Made by a program: the position numbers and the translations under genes
Source of the DNA: Viola odorata
Taxonomy: Eukaryota; Streptophyta; Magnoliopsida; Malpighiales; Violaceae
Length of the DNA stretch: 64,000 nt
Direction of reading: 5' to 3'
Assembly (NCBI GenBank): GCA_963691705.1
Contig: OY829538.1
Location: forward strand, 79,800,781-79,864,780
Shown here: positions 38,756 through 55,139 of the stretch, piece after piece
Position numbering within the stretch: the stretch's first letter is position 1
How the letters are laid out: every line of letters starts with the position of its first letter
Notes under the pieces: model-generated
What the model was told of the DNA's origin: nothing
What the model saw: only the letters and a program-made list of their open reading frames with translations
Database searches by the model: none

Positions 38756-39669
38756 GAAACAATTGCAATCTTTGCTCTTTTGCAACCCAAGACTGCAAGA
38801 AAAGCAAAGATTCCTCCTCCCTCCAGTTTTCAACTTGGGTTTTCTCTTCTTTAACCACAAAAACAGTGCTCATATTGTTTGTTATAATTGGGATTTTTGT
38901 TTCTTTCTCTTCCTAGACAGAACTGAAAGTAAAAACGGAATCTAAAATCTAAAATCCCCAGTCCAAGATCCAGTCAAAAGACTTAGGAATCTAAAATCTA
39001 AAATCATAGCTCCAAGGTTTAGACGACTACAAGCACTTACCTCTCAACTACAAAACAAATAGAGGGGAATAAACCCACAAATCAGAATCCCAACTTTGAT
39101 TCTGTTTCCCACATTTTCTCAGTGACCAAACAAGATACGCAAATTATCTTTACAATGAATTGCATAGCCGCATGCAGTATCTGAGATAAAACAGAAACCA
39201 TCCCACGAATTTCATGTAATAATAACGCAATCAGTTGAGCTATCTAGGGTTTATTAGGGTTGAGATTGATTAGTTTAGAAAACTTACTGATACAGCCTGT
39301 AGGTGGAGGAAACGGTGGGTGGTGGAGGAGGAGCAGCCGAGAGAGAGGGAGAGAGCGAGAGTCAGACTGTCGGATGGATGACTCGGATCGACAGAGAGAG
39401 GAGAAGAGCCTGATTTCGGAAGAGGCAGATGCAGTGGGTGGTCGAGAATGAGGAGGGGGTGGTAATACAGGTGGCGCTGGATGTGGAGGAAGCGGTGGGT
39501 GCGCGGAGGAGGTGGTGGCGGAGGGCGACTGAGAGGGGGAGAGCGATCAAGTGGAAGAGTGGTAAAAAATAAAACAAAATGTGGTAAAATAAATATATAT
39601 TTTAAATTAAATATATATTTTTGTAAAAAAATTAAATAATGTGGTAAAAAATAATAATAATAAATGGAC

Positions 39670-39820
39670 AGATGTGAACCCGTCTGTCCGCGCATAGAGC
39701 GGGATGGGTTTGATCCGTCCCGTTTATTAAATGCGACTAAAATTATTATCCATATCCCGTCTAAAATTGGACGAACGGGACGGACATATAGACATGTCCC
39801 ATATTGTCACTCCTAGTTTC
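39670..39820. mobile_element. Possible end of a degraded DNA element
   Basis: The sequence reads, inverted, GAGTGACAATATGGGACATG followed by repeated GTCCG/CCCGT motifs, resembling the termini of hAT-like elements that start GGGTGNCAAT. A related stretch occurs near 54666-54730 (GGGGTGGTAATCTAGAAATC). No partner end found. Confidence 0.3.
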
Positions 39821-39872
39821 ACCAACCAAGCTTGTCGTTGGTATCATTTTCCGGTTTCAGGCAAAACATCAA

Positions 39873-39985
39873 TAAACGAGCCATTTGTAAATACCCCCCT
39901 TCCTTGAAGCTCATTTACTTTCCCGAAAACAAACCATTTGTAAATACCCCCCCTTCCTTGAAACTCATTTACTTTCCCTGAAATT
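39873..39985. repeat. Two-copy ~57-bp tandem repeat
   Basis: CCATTTGTAAATACCCCCC, then TTCCTTGAA, CTCATTTACTTTCCC occurs twice in direct succession with small differences, just left of duplication B. Confidence 0.85.
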
Positions 39986-40101
39986 TTAAATTTAAACCAA
40001 AAACAAAAACTAACATTTTCCTCAATTATTTTTTAGGGTATTACTCTTTTGGGAGAGTGATTCCAAAAAAAAAAATAACATTCCGTGAATCAAACGTTAC
40101 C

Positions 40102-45229
<5,128 letters not shown>

Positions 45230-45724
45230 TATGTATATACACGTCGATTAGTTACATAATTTTATAATTTTATTTATAAAATAGTTAGTATCTCAACTGT
45301 TATTACCATATATATTTTTTTTGACAATTAATAGACAAATTTTGGCAAAAAAGATTAGTAAATTAGAGTTATTAAAAATTAAGCGTGTAATAGATTTTTG
45401 AAAGAAAAATTAAGGGTATAATAGATTTTAAAAAAATAAGACCCTTCGTGTTTTTATATATATTATTATTATTATTATAAATAAATTATTATTATTAAAA
45501 TCATATTGCATATTATCTTTTGCCTAAGATAACATTTTTTTTCAATAAATAATAATTTAGTCACGATATTATAAATAAAGATAAAATATTTTTACCAAGT
45601 AATTACTTTTATTTTCTTAGTAAATAAACAAATGATTATATTAGAGTGTATATTAATCTGACATAAAAGGAATCTGTGACATCACACTATATAAATAATA
45701 ATAATAATAACAACAACAATAATA
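45230..45724. other. Intergenic A/T-rich DNA
   Basis: No gene seen. AAT/AAC trinucleotide runs near 45455-45480 and 45699-45721 precede the Stowaway-like end. Confidence 0.5.
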
Positions 45725-47688
45725 CTCCCTCCGGTACGAAATAAACGTCGTTTATTATTTCGGCACGCATTTGAAAGAGGTCAGATGACTCACTATTTGA
45801 CCCCAAAAAAATCCTAACTTTTTTTGGAAAGTACGTTAAGATACGGCCCGAGTTCCTCAAGAGCTTGAGTGTGGCCGCGATTGGAGCCGGATCTTGTCTC
45901 GTTTACGGTTGGGGTTTGATTGAAGCGGATAGTTCATGGATCGGAACGATCGGGGGTTGGAAGGAGTTGCAGCGGAATATTTATAAGGAAAACATGAAGG
46001 AAATAGAAGATTTGATAAAGGAAAAGGAAGGTGTCTTATATATTTATAATGGGATTTCGGATATAGAAATTTGGAGGAAACCCTCTTGGCAACGAAGGCC
46101 AAGCAACCTTCCTATTACAAACAACTAACGATGACTTTCTCCAAGGTTGGCTTGATCATCAATGGAGGATGATGAGCAAGCGGATTCCTTGAAGGAGAGA
46201 GAAGCTACGGCTCTAAGAACCTAGAGTAGCTAATGGCTTAAGGCTTTTGGGAATTAACTCACAAAACAAAAAGCAACTATAAATGAAGGCTAAGCCCTTC
46301 TATTTATAGGGAAAGTCTATACACGGGATAAGACCCAAATACCCTTGGACAAAGGGGCACGTCATTCATGAGACACGCGAGCTCTCTTGAGCGTTTGACG
46401 TGTCTCTTGTAAGTGACAAGGTGCTCGCATGCGCGCGTTGCTTGGCTCGCGTGCAACGGTTGCGTGTGCGGCTGTGCGAGCGGGTGCGTGCTTGCTCGAG
46501 TGGTGTTGCGATGCCGTGGCCAAAGGCTGAGGTGCGGGTGCGGTTTGGGCGCGCTGACTTGCCGAAGCCTTAGTGATGGGCTTTGGCGAGGCCTTTGCGA
46601 TAGAAGTGCGCGTGACCTTTGCGATGGGCGCGGGCTCGTACTCGGGCGTGAGGCTGCGAGTCGAGTTGCTGGTGCGGCTTTTGGGCTCGGACTCGAACTC
46701 GGGTGTGAGGTTGCGAGTTGAGTCGTTGGCGTGGATGCACACGCTCCATTGGGCCTCGGTCTTCATGCTGTCTTCTTCGGCCCTAAGCGCTCGAATGAGT
46801 AGGCTGAACATGTCTCGGGCTCTCAAGCCGTGACTACGCGTGGCTTTGGATGGGCCGAGGGCTTGGGCTGTATCATCCCCTCCCCCTTCGCAAGGATTCG
46901 TCCTCGAATCCTCACCGTCGTTCTCTTCTAAGTCGTCTTCATCTCCTATAAAGAAAGGAGAAAGATTGTTAATGTTGAAGGAAGGATTAGTGTTGCCGTA
47001 GGAAGATGGAATATCAAGGACATAAGCGTTGTCATTAATTTTCTCAAGGATGAGAAATGGTTCGTCCCCCCGTGGGCTTAGTTTGCCCGCTCGGCAATCC
47101 TTGGACAAATGAACCCAAACCAAGTCGCCTATTTCAAAGGAGCGAAGGTTGCGTCCGGCGTCACGTTTCTTGATTAGGTTGGCGTTGATGGCCTCGATGC
47201 GGTCCTTTGCCATCTTATGCATTTCGCTCACTTTGGCCGCTTTTGCTTCCCCATCTAAGCTAGCACATGTAGACAAAGGAAGAGGTAGCAAGTCTATGGG
47301 GGTGAGTGGGTTGAACCCATAGACAAGCTCAAACAGAGAATAATGAGTAGAAGAATGCATGGTGCGGTTATATGCAAATTCGATGAAAGGGACGCATTCT
47401 TCCCATGACTTAGGGTTCCGTTTGATCAAGATGCGTAGCATGGTTCCAAGGGTCCTATTGACCACCTCGGTTTGACCATCCGTTTGAGGATGGTACGAGG
47501 TAGAGAAAAGCAATTTAGTCCCTAACTTGGCCCATAGCACCCTCCAAAAGTGAGCTAGGAATTTACTATCCCTAGGATTAACGTACGTTCGAAAAAAAGT
47601 ACGAAATTTTTTGAGGTTAAATAGTAAATCATCCAACCTCTTGAAATGTGTGTCCAAATAGTAAACGACATTTATTTCAGACAGGGGG
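45725..47688. mobile_element. Stowaway-like arms enclosing a Ty3/gypsy piece
   Basis: The left arm starts CTCCCTCCGGTACGAAATAA (after TA) and runs about 115 bp. The right arm, inverted, ends before TA and matches it through CGTTTACTATTT, CATTT, AAGAGGT and GTACGTTAA blocks. This is the layout of a Tc1/mariner Stowaway MITE. Between the arms (about 45841-47570) is retrotransposon sequence instead of a MITE core: gypsy integrase C-terminal half and probable LTR, both on the minus strand. Confidence 0.65.
46362..47575 (-). pseudogene. Ty3/gypsy integrase C-terminal fragment with downstream LTR-like sequence
   Basis: On the minus strand the frame begins DSKFLAHFWRVLWAKLGT, followed by YHPQTDGQTEVVNRTLG (integrase core, last part of the DDE region). 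Then come the GPY-like C-terminal part IGDLVWVHLSKDCRAGKL and an Ala/Pro/Thr-rich tail. The zinc-binding HHCC part, reverse transcriptase, RNase H and protease are all absent. Below it, to about 45850, the minus strand has CTATAAATAGAAGGG (TATA box) and a leader-like stretch, consistent with a 3' LTR. A broken element, not mobile by itself. Confidence 0.85.
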
Positions 47689-48384
47689 TAATAATGATAC
47701 TCCCCCGTAAAAAGAAAGGTGAGAGATATTTATCTTTGATACATTCTAGGCCTAGTACAATATTTTGAAGTTAATACAAAGAGAGATGAACCATAAGACC
47801 GGTATTTTAGGTGGGTTTTTATAAGATTTTGAAGTTTTTTATATAAAATAGATTTTATTAATAAGAAAAAAAGTGATTTCTCGAATTTCCATAATATACA
47901 TTTTGAATGTAGAAATGTGATGCGAAACTTGATCGAGATTAAGTTTATTCGATTGTCAGGAATGTAATTTTATTCCAAAAATTATTCATTGGAGAGAATT
48001 CTTAAAAAAAATTATATTCTTTTTTATTTAATTGATCATTGTAAAATCTAAGGAATGATAAATATATATAAAAAGTAATGTCATTATTGTCAAAATATTA
48101 ATTTTTTTTTTAAAGTATGACAAAAAAATGCTTTCTGGAATGGCCAAATAACTACTATTGAAGTCTTATTCTTACCTTTAAAAGATGACACAGCAAACAG
48201 AGCAGCAAGCTAACACAATACCCAGCCACATCATTTTTATAATCCAGAAATGAAAATTTGCCTCTATATTTAGATTACCAACCATTTTAGATAAGCTTAA
48301 TCAGTTGGTCATCAAACAAATTCTTATGGAAATTTAGTTGTCAGTATTGTATATCTTAACGTAAATTATAGATGAATTCGAGTA
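47689..48384. other. Intergenic, no gene seen
   Basis: A/T-rich DNA without recognisable features between two Stowaway-related repeats. Confidence 0.45.
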
Positions 48385-48662
48385 CTAATATTATAACAAT
48401 AATTATTTAAAAAAATACTCCCTCCTAGTTTTATTAATTATTTTTTATTATTTGAGTCTGCATATTAAAAAGGTCGAATGATTCACTATTTAAGACAATT
48501 TTATCTCTTATTTTTTCTCGTACGTTCGAGAAAAAATAAGAGATAAAATTGTCTTAAATAGTGAGTCATTCAACCTTTTTAATATGCAGACTCAAATAAT
48601 AAAAAATAATTAATAAAACTAGGAGGGAGTATTTTTTTAAATAATTATTGTTATAATATTAG
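48385..48662. repeat. 278-bp near-perfect palindrome built on Stowaway-like sequence
   Basis: Two arms of about 136 bp face each other around the 6-base centre TACGTT (48521-48526). Within the arms I find only two mismatched positions by eye (GGTCGAATGATTC against the inverse of GAGTCATTCAACC). The arms contain TACTCCCTCCTAG and its inverse, the Stowaway terminus, but pairing continues about 30 bp beyond it on both sides (CTAATATTATAACAATAATT). Directly to the right (48663-48780) is one more single Stowaway arm, ATTAACGTACGTTAGAAAAA onward, like the arm at 47572. Confidence 0.92.
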
Positions 48663-48780
48663 GATTAACGTACGTTAGAAAAAAAAGTACAGAATTTTTT
48701 TGAATCAAATAGTAAATCATTCGATCTTTTTAATATGCGTGCCCAAATAGTAAATGACAGTTAATTGTACCGGGACTAGA

Positions 48781-49351
48781 GTAAATAATAAAATCCAAAG
48801 TTTGTTCTTACATAATACTCCATCTAGACCGTCTAGACCATCTAGAGTTCTAGACCAGACTTCTGGCTTTTGGCGGGTAAACCTCGGCAAAAAAAAATGT
48901 TTTTCGTACGACACGACGAACGACCTTTTCCTTGTTCTCCTCCTCCCTCCACCTCCAATAAATGGTATATTTAATTTAGCTTATGTTATTAGTGTACTAA
49001 TTAAGTTTGCAAATTATTTATATGAAAACTTTTTGGAACACTGTGTATGCAAATAAAAACTAACATTTTAATCTAAATTTTTCATATACATAAAAAAGTT
49101 TGATATTATCAAAATTCATATTTTTAAGGAGAAACTTTTTGAATCCTCACTCTTTTTAATTTTAGACATATAAAGTTAAGATTCAAACTTAAAATCTTAA
49201 TTAAAAATTAATATATCTTTTTAATTTAATTGAGGCTTAATCAAACTTTTTCCTATATTTTTTTTTTCATTTTCACAAATTTAAGGGTAGCTCACATGGA
49301 AAATGATAACGACATGAAATTTAACTTGGGTGACGAGAGTAAAATTTGGGT
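48781..49351. other. Intergenic, no gene seen
   Basis: Includes a CATCTAGACC/GTCTAGACC repeat near 48820-48860 and A/T-rich sequence. No coding or RNA gene recognised. Confidence 0.4.
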
Positions 49352-50007
49352 ACATCCATCATGATGTAGGATGATGACACGTGTTCAAAAGTGTAAGAAT
49401 AGTGATATTCTAGCACTATTTAGAGCAGTGTTTTTGGAACCGGACCGGACCGGCCGGTTCGGTCCGGTTCAACCGGATTTTTTAGGTTTCCGGTCTGATT
49501 CGACTTATCAGACCGAAATGCATGTGACCCGGGTTGGACCGGCCGAACCGGCCGGTTTTTTGGCAACCGGCGAACCGGCCGGTTCAATAGCAACCCGGCT
49601 GGTTCAATGTAAAACGACGTCGTTTTGATTTTTTAATTTTTTTTTTAAATGGAAAAATTTATGTGCCTAACCAAAACGGCGCCGTTTTAGTTTGGCCAAA
49701 ACGACGCCGTTTTGGTTTTGGTTATTTTTTTTATTTTTTTTTAAAAATTTGATGGGCCGGCCCATTACAGGCATGGGTCAGCCCATCAGAATTTAAAAAC
49801 CAGCCGGTTCAATCCGGTTCAATCCGGTTAAATTATCTAAGATTGAACGGTTCGATATGTGTCCTGTTCAAAACGATCCAATGGTTCAATCCGGTTTTTT
49901 CCGGTTGAACCCGGTCGAACCATGAAATTTCCATTTCCGGTTCGCTGTCCGGTCCGGTTCCAAAAACACTGATTTAGAGCACGTGTTATCATCCTATATC
50001 ATGATGA
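49352..50007. mobile_element. G-box MITE interrupted by a hAT element
   Basis: The outer parts, CATGATGTAGGATGATGACA and CACGTG on the left and CACGTG, TTATCATCCTATATCATGAT on the right, form the same palindrome as the small element at 19459-19545. The hAT element below splits it. CACGTG boxes are at 49378-49383 and 49980-49985, about 0.4-1 kb upstream of the next gene. Confidence 0.65.
49426..49971. mobile_element. hAT-like non-autonomous element
   Basis: 546 bp, beginning CAGTGTTTTTGGAACCGGAC and ending with the inverse. A perfect 8-bp direct repeat, ATTTAGAG (49418-49425 and 49972-49979), is the hAT target duplication. The interior is full of CCGGTT/AACCGG motifs and paired AAAACGACGCCGTTTT-type palindromes. 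No transposase. Confidence 0.88.
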
Positions 50008-50198
50008 GGACCACACTTTTTCATTTACCGTTTATTTTAATAAATGGTTGAGATTAGCTAAATTTTAGCTCTCCATTCGATTTATTAGAAAAGCCGGATT
50101 CAACTTTTTCGTATACCGAATTAGACTTACATATTTTGCTCCTTTTGTTTGTTTAAAAATTCACAAATAGTTATCTACCATGAGATTGGTTGCTTTCT

Positions 50199-50206
50199 AT
50201 AAATAG
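50199..50206 (+). promoter_or_regulatory. TATA box of the membrane protein gene
   Basis: TATAAATA within TTTCTATAAATAGCC, about 165 bp upstream of the ATG at 50368, leaving a leader of roughly 130 bp. Confidence 0.65.
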
Positions 50207-50367
50207 CCACCATCCATGGTGGTAGTAAGCACAACAGCACAAGCTCTCAAACTTGATCAAATCCCCATTTCCCCAATTCCCAACTACGACAAGGCTACAA
50301 AATATAGTAGTATAGATTCTAAAGAAGAATTAAAAGAAGAAGAAATAGTAAATTAAATATTGTAAAC

Positions 50368-52044
50368 ATGCAAGAGGGAGAGCTAGTGAGGTTTTCAAGC
50401 TGCAGAGGAGTGACTTTTGAGATCAAACCTCACATGGATCCTTTCGCCGTAACAGCAACACCAACTGTACCACCAACAGCCGGAAGCAACAGCAGAATGG
50501 GTTTCTGGTTTTTTGGTGGTGGCTCCTCCTCCAAAGGGTTCCCTAATTCCGCTGCTTCAATATTCATGTCTTCGAGTCGAGGCGCCAGCAGCCATTTCTG
50601 TGACCTCGACTCGGATGACGATGATCAAAATGATGAAGACGATATAACTCTGGCCATATTGGAAGAGGGTATTGAGCAGGAGGCGGATCATGTCCCTGTA
50701 CTTCTCTCTGGCAGCAAGCGCGAGCAGCCATCTGCCGGCCGTAAGCGTGATCAATCAAGACTGTCTGTTATATTGCTGGATCAAGGGTTGTTTACCGTCT
50801 ACAAACGACTCTTTGTTGTTTGCTTGACCGTAAACATGGCCGCCTTGGTTCTTGCAGCAACTGGGAGTTTCCCGTATGCAAGGAACAGAGCTGCTCTGTT
50901 CTCTATAGCCAACATTCTTGCTCTCACACTCTGCAGGAGCGAGGCTTTCTTGCGGCTTGTCTTTTGGCTGGCAGTTACTCTATTGGGGAAATCTTGGATA
51001 CCTCTCCCAATCAAGACAGCCACCACATCTCTGCTCCAGAGTGTTGGGGGAATCCACAGCAGCTGCGGCATATCTTCCATTGCCTGGCTCATCTATGCCT
51101 TAGTCCTAACCCTAAAGAACAGACAAGATTCTTCCCCAGAAATCATTGGCGTCGCCTCTGCCATTCTTTTCCTCCTCTGCCTCTCCTCTTTAGCTGCATT
51201 CCCTCTCGTCCGCCATCTCCATCACAACGTATTCGAACGGACTCACAGGTTCGCTGGGTGGACAGCTCTGGGTATCTTGTGGGCATTCGTCATCCTCACA
51301 ATCTCTTACGATCCAGTCACAAAATCTTATTCAAACGAACTGGGCTCCAGGCTGATCGAACAGCAGGAATTCTGGTTCACTCTTGCCGTCACTATCTTGA
51401 TCATCACTCCATGGTTGACAGTTAGGCGAGTCCCCGTGAAGGTTTCCGCGCCTTCAGGGCATGCCTCCGTCATAAAGTACGAGGGAGGGGTCAAAGCTGG
51501 AATCTTGGGAAGGATTAGCCCCTCCCCGTTCTCGGAATGGCATGCATTTGGCATCATCTCTGACGGGAAAAAAGAGCACCTGATGCTGGCCGGAGCGGTG
51601 GGGGACTTCACAAAGTCACTAGTCGCAAACCCACCGACGCACTTGTGGGTCAGGGGAGTGCATTTCGCAGGGTTGCCTTACCTGGTGAACATGTATGACA
51701 GGGTTCTGCTGGTGGCTACCGGATCGGGGATTTGCGTCTTCTTGTCGTTCCTGCTGCAGGCAAGCAGAGCGAAAGTGTGCGTGCTTTGGGTGGCGAAAGG
51801 GATTGAACAAAACTTTGGTAAAGAGATTACAGAGATGATGAGCGGACATCCTCAAGACAGGGTGATCGTCCATGACACAGCAGTGCTCGGGAGGCCTAAC
51901 GTGTCTCAGATGAGCATTGATGCTGCTAAGAGATTTGGGGCTCAAGTGGTTATCGTTACAAGCAATCCAGAAGGAAGCAGGGACGTTGTTAATGCCTGCA
52001 AAGGTGCAGGAATCCCAGCTTTTGGACCTATTTGGGATTCTTAA
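50368..52044 (+). CDS. Multipass membrane protein with ferredoxin-reductase-like C-terminus (adenylate-forming-reductase-like)
   Basis: An intronless 558-residue protein. The N-terminal 135 residues are hydrophilic with an acidic run (DLDSDDDDQNDEDD). Residues about 145-345 hold five or six membrane segments, for example LFVVCLTVNMAALVLAATG, SIAWLIYALVL and FWFTLAVTILIITPWL. The C-terminal 190 residues look like a flavin/NAD-binding reductase fold: HAFGIISDGKKEHLMLAGAVGDFTK split by a loop, then RVLLVATGSGICVFLSFL and a terminal GPIWDS. Plant members are labelled by similarity to the C-terminal part of fungal adenylate-forming reductases. No adenylation or carrier domain is present, so that name should not be read as function. 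Substrate and role are unknown. Confidence 0.72.
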   Translation: MQEGELVRFSSCRGVTFEIKPHMDPFAVTATPTVPPTAGSNSRMGFWFFGGGSSSKGFPNSAASIFMSSSRGASSHFCDLDSDDDDQNDEDDITLAILEEGIEQEADHVPVLLSGSKREQPSAGRKRDQSRLSVILLDQGLFTVYKRLFVVCLTVNMAALVLAATGSFPYARNRAALFSIANILALTLCRSEAFLRLVFWLAVTLLGKSWIPLPIKTATTSLLQSVGGIHSSCGISSIAWLIYALVLTLKNRQDSSPEIIGVASAILFLLCLSSLAAFPLVRHLHHNVFERTHRFAGWTALGILWAFVILTISYDPVTKSYSNELGSRLIEQQEFWFTLAVTILIITPWLTVRRVPVKVSAPSGHASVIKYEGGVKAGILGRISPSPFSEWHAFGIISDGKKEHLMLAGAVGDFTKSLVANPPTHLWVRGVHFAGLPYLVNMYDRVLLVATGSGICVFLSFLLQASRAKVCVLWVAKGIEQNFGKEITEMMSGHPQDRVIVHDTAVLGRPNVSQMSIDAAKRFGAQVVIVTSNPEGSRDVVNACKGAGIPAFGPIWDS

Positions 52045-52689
52045 TTAATTAACGAATTTGTCTATTTTAATTTTTCCTATAACATGACCAGTCATATCAG
52101 AAGAATAGGAACCATTTAATAAAATTGAACTCATAAGATTAAAAATTTAAATAATTAATGAGTTGACCACTTGTTGAATTTTATTGACTGGTCAACTCAT
52201 TAATGACTTGAATTTTTAATCTCATCCGTCCAATTTTATTGAATGATTCAGATTCCTTTAACATGATTGGTCGTGTTCCAGAAAAATTTAAAGGAGCTGG
52301 ATGTTTAATTCTTGCACTTCTTTATATAAAAAATGAAAAAAAAAATCATTGTTTCACTAACTATGATTTTTTTTATATATAAAATAACTCCTATAATTTT
52401 CAAAATATTTCTCTTCATCTTATAAACTTTTCTACCTATTTTTTTTAGTTCTTTTTGTGTTCTCTCGATCTTTTTTTAGTGGAAAATTAATTTATATATA
52501 AACACTATTTTTGTTGATGTGTTTTGAAGTTTTCATATGGGTTTGAGTGTTGACCTAACTTAAGAAGTTTGCGGTGCGACTATAATTTGATATTTGTTGA
52601 GATTTATTTTAGTAGCGAAGGATTTGAGCCGTTAAGACTTATTGTAATTTTGGATTTTATATACAGGGAGTTTGAGGGAATTAGGGTTA
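52045..52689. other. 3' flank, contains a short inverted repeat
   Basis: Around 52110-52260 TGATTAAAAATTTAA-type blocks and TTAATGAGTTGACCA with its inverse TGGTCAACTCATTAA (near 52155-52205) form a hairpin, perhaps part of a small MITE. No gene seen. Confidence 0.45.
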
Positions 52690-53700
52690 ATCATTCTAAT
52701 TCTTTTTTTATAATATAATTAAAGTACAATTCACCATGCACATGCAATAGAAAATAGTAGCAAGTGGTAAAAGGATCGTTCCTCAGGGATTCGAACAATT
52801 TCAATTCTTTGTAATGGTAAATACCAATAATAGATTGTTGAGTGCAATTAATTAAAGGAATAGAATTAAAGAAAGCAGTAAACAAGATGAATATGTGTAT
52901 CAAGTGATGAAGACTTCCTAGTAAGGATTCTACCTAGCCTAGCCCACGATTCATGTAGATTGATCATTGATGCAAATGTATTAAAAATCATACTTATAGG
53001 ACGACTATAGAGACTAGATATTGGTCACCTAGATCTCCTGCTCTCCTCCTACAAGACTTCCAAAGAGACACTCTATTAGAAGTCCCTAATCAACTCAATA
53101 ACCCTAAGAGACACTCTATGGAATTTAATTGAGCAATTGATAAGACACGGGGAGAGGTCTTATCCCAGGCCTAGGAGAGAGACGTGTCTACTCCTATAAA
53201 CTAGATTCTACCCTTCTTCTAATCGTCGACCAGTTAGTCGCCTTCATATTCCTCTTTACAATGTAGACTCCAAAGTTTCAAGGAAAGATTGTAATCATTC
53301 GAGTTCTAAGTGAAGTTGATCAGGCTTTACACAAAACAAGAATAAATTAACATGTAATCAAGAAGGGTGGAAATATAAGTGTGGAGTGTGTGAGGAACAA
53401 TTCGACCTCACAATCTACGAATCATGGGTCGTGAATCCTTACCAAGAAGAGGGTGTTTAGCCTATGACAGACATAATGATAATAATAACAAATAAATAAG
53501 CATAAATTGGAATCGAATTAAAGAAGAAAATAAAACCAAGGTTGAAACCGCAACGATGGTTGTAGTGTAGAAGAAAACGGAGAAAGAAGAGACAGACCTC
53601 TTTTCCTTTCCGGCTGTTTTAAAATAAAACCTAGTTGTTCAAAATTTTAAAATGATAAGGATAACAAAATAAAATAAAATCTATTGTTTTCAAATATTTT
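52690..53700. mobile_element. Probable non-coding retroelement-derived region
   Basis: The sequence AAAAGGATCGTTCCTCAGGG and related phrases around 52770, and GAGGAACAATTCGACC near 53391, together with repeated GAGACACTCTA blocks, look like the non-coding part of a large retroelement. No protein domain is recognisable and no LTR pair was found, so the class is open. Confidence 0.3.
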
Positions 53701-55139
53701 CCAAAGAGAATCGGAGAAGTGCAGCTCAAGAAGGAGTTCTATGCACTCAAGGACTTCTCAGGACAAGTCTTCTAGAAGTCAGCAGCTCGCGCTTCAAGTC
53801 CAGCTCACCGCCCAGGCCCAGCTTCAGCGTCTCATTAACTCTGTTGACTATGGTCAACGCGCTGCGAATCCTCACCTTATCCCAGGCCTGGGATAGAGTA
53901 GGTTCTCTTTTCACCAAAACAACTCTAAAGAAGGGTTTTCAGCTCCTTTTTGAATAACTTGCTTCAAAGCAAGTTATGTAGAAGGGAGTGAAAAACCCAT
54001 CATTTAGAAGTATCATCATTCTAAAAGAGACCTAAAAGGATGATGAATAATAAACATTTTAGCGTTCAATCAATCGTAGTGAAATTTTTTACTATTTTGT
54101 CTATCCACCACGTTAAAAAAACTTATACTTGATTTTCTATTTATTACGTTTATTTATGATTAAGTGCATATTGTTACAATAATTTTCCTATTAGTATAAT
54201 TTATTTCATTATCAACACTTCTACTTAGAGCCTCAAAAAACCCTCTGACCATTAATCCATTCTCGTCAAGGGCTAATCAACCGCATTTATATCATGAATC
54301 CGCAGTCAAGAGGAGAAAAAGGAAATTACAACTTTCAACACTCACAATGTTCAAAATCATCTACCACTATCTTTAAAAATAATCATCGACCAACGACTTA
54401 ATTAGTCAACCAATTGAAAAGAAGTAGAAGAAGCGCAAAAGCATAGCGGCCAGCGCTTCCAAATGTATATGTGTACGCCGAGTCTAATTTTGCCTGTACG
54501 CTGCGCTGAATCGGTCCAATAAAAAATATAGTATTTACGTATATTAAATGTAAATCAATTTTAAGGCGTAAGGTTTTAAATAACAGCAATTGTAACGTAA
54601 CATAACGTATGATGCTCTTAAAGTTGTAGAAAATAACGATCTAATGTAGATCACGACTATTGTGATTAGGGGTGGTAATCTAGAAATCGTCCGTATATCC
54701 GTCTCGTTCATCCAAATTTAATCAAAAATTGAACAATTTTAGTTTCATTTAATAAACAGGTCCGGTTAATTATTGGAGTAAATTGTGCCATACAATTATT
54801 AATAATTATTACAATTAACATTAATAATTAATTACCATATAATTATTTTAATAAAAATACTCCAACGGTAATTAATAATAATACTAACTTTTATCTAAAA
54901 CTTATATTTATGAAGAAAAAAAATAGATCAGATATTTACGGAAATTAATTAGAGAGCAGACCTTATTTTTCACTAGTCCAAACTCCAAATTCTATCTAAT
55001 TTAAGCAATTCATTCGCTCTCTGAGAATTCGATAATATTCGAACAAAAACATTAACTCTAACTTGAAGGGTCAGAGAGAATATAAATATATACATTCGAG
55101 AAGAGTGGGAAAAATCAAGTGATACACACTAATAATCGA
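53701..55139. other. Intergenic, no gene seen
   Basis: A 70-codon frame near 53684-53896 is Ser/Gln-rich without similarity. The rest is A/T-rich, with the hAT-end-like stretch near 54666 mentioned elsewhere. Confidence 0.35.

Noticed and set aside
46413..46833. Cys/Arg-rich plus-strand open frames
   Set aside because: They are antisense shadows of the GC-rich tail behind the gypsy integrase.
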